Part shown: in pieces, positions 5,873 through 5,997 of the stretch
How the letters are laid out: each line of letters opens with the position of its first letter
How positions within the stretch are numbered: position 1 is the stretch's first letter
Source of the DNA: Desulfobacterales bacterium
GTDB taxonomy: Bacteria > Desulfobacterota > Desulfobacteria > Desulfobacterales > JAUWMJ01
Assembly: GCA_030613225.1 (NCBI GenBank)
Contig: JAUWMJ010000213.1
Coordinates: forward strand, 1-5,997
Reading direction: 5' to 3'
Length of the DNA stretch: 5,997 nt
The notes under the pieces: generated by a model
The model's input: the letters and a program-made list of their open reading frames with translations, nothing else
Database searches by the model: none
What the model was told of the DNA's origin: nothing
Program-made: the position numbers and the translations under genes

Positions 5873-5997
5873 TTATTTTTGTTTAAAAAGTCTTGTATCA
5901 AATGAAAACTTGTCAATATTTGCAAGATTCACAAATTTTATGTCTGGATGCAATGGATTTATAAGAGTATTAACTTCTTTATCAACGACTGCTGATG
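5873..5997 (-). CDS. C-terminal end of a RES-domain toxin-like protein, partial
   Basis: The minus frame enters at the window edge as (P)SAVVDKEVNTLINPLHPD and ends IDKFSFDTRLFKQK with TAA 5875-5873. This matches the end of RES-domain proteins, where SAVVP.E.N.L(I/L)NP.HPDF is followed by a PF.FDPRL motif. RES proteins are the toxins of Xre-RES type II toxin-antitoxin pairs; characterised members degrade NAD+. Only about 41 residues are visible, lacking the N-terminal RES catalytic residues. An Xre-type antitoxin gene would be expected further upstream on this strand, beyond the window. The C-terminus looks intact, so the gene may be whole. Confidence 0.7.
   Translation of the reverse strand, partial: SAVVDKEVNTLINPLHPDIKFVNLANIDKFSFDTRLFKQK

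Noticed and set aside
5722..5925. Minus-strand 67-codon open frame ending over the palindrome
   Set aside because: It overlaps the better-supported RES C-terminus in another frame, lacks a ribosome site and shows no family motif.

Overview
The window suggests a Gram-negative, Desulfobacterota-type (sulfate-reducer-like) bacterium. The reasons are a moderate to low GC content by eye, a KdsB-like C-terminus (Kdo/LPS synthesis), a small PCP_red-type gene remnant and an Arg-rich 'ERR...DRR' repeat protein, all of which I associate with that group. The taxonomic call is an inference and no marker gene is present.

Left part (1-4181, + strand): an apparent housekeeping operon. The last 26 codons of a probable CMP-Kdo synthetase (kdsB) end 2 nt before a very large GlmS-like gene of 1262 codons. 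That gene encodes a class-II glutamine amidotransferase plus two SIS (sugar isomerase) domains. It has the GlmS catalytic residues but is about twice the length of ordinary GlmS (609 aa in E. coli), because of a 64-residue N-terminal leader before the nucleophilic Cys, two insertions in the amidotransferase domain, one before the C-terminal loop, and a long C-terminal tail. A small, very basic protein with a recent 87-bp in-frame tandem duplication follows 33 nt downstream. KdsB and GlmS would both feed lipopolysaccharide synthesis; the small protein's role is unknown.

Middle part (4237-4906, - strand): a complete type II toxin-antitoxin operon, with a ribbon-helix-helix antitoxin and a MazF/PemK-family toxin that overlap by one base. 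A sigma-70-like promoter lies upstream, with an AT-rich 8-bp inverted repeat placed as an autoregulatory operator.

Right part (about 5030-5997): a graveyard of broken genes typical of an accessory region. On the + strand is a decayed PCP_red-type gene with a deletion/frameshift and nonsense codons. It abuts a truncated REP-associated tyrosine transposase (RAYT, Y1_Tnp) on the - strand whose HUH motif has lost a histidine. That in turn abuts a truncated SpoIIAA-like (STAS-fold) gene on the - strand, with a GC-rich inverted repeat at the joint. Between this and the right edge is a long imperfect palindrome that resembles a degenerate integron attC site, followed by the C-terminus of a RES-domain toxin-like protein (- strand, running off the window). 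Two toxin families, a transposase scar and a possible recombination site within about 2 kb point to a mobile or cassette-like region next to a core operon.
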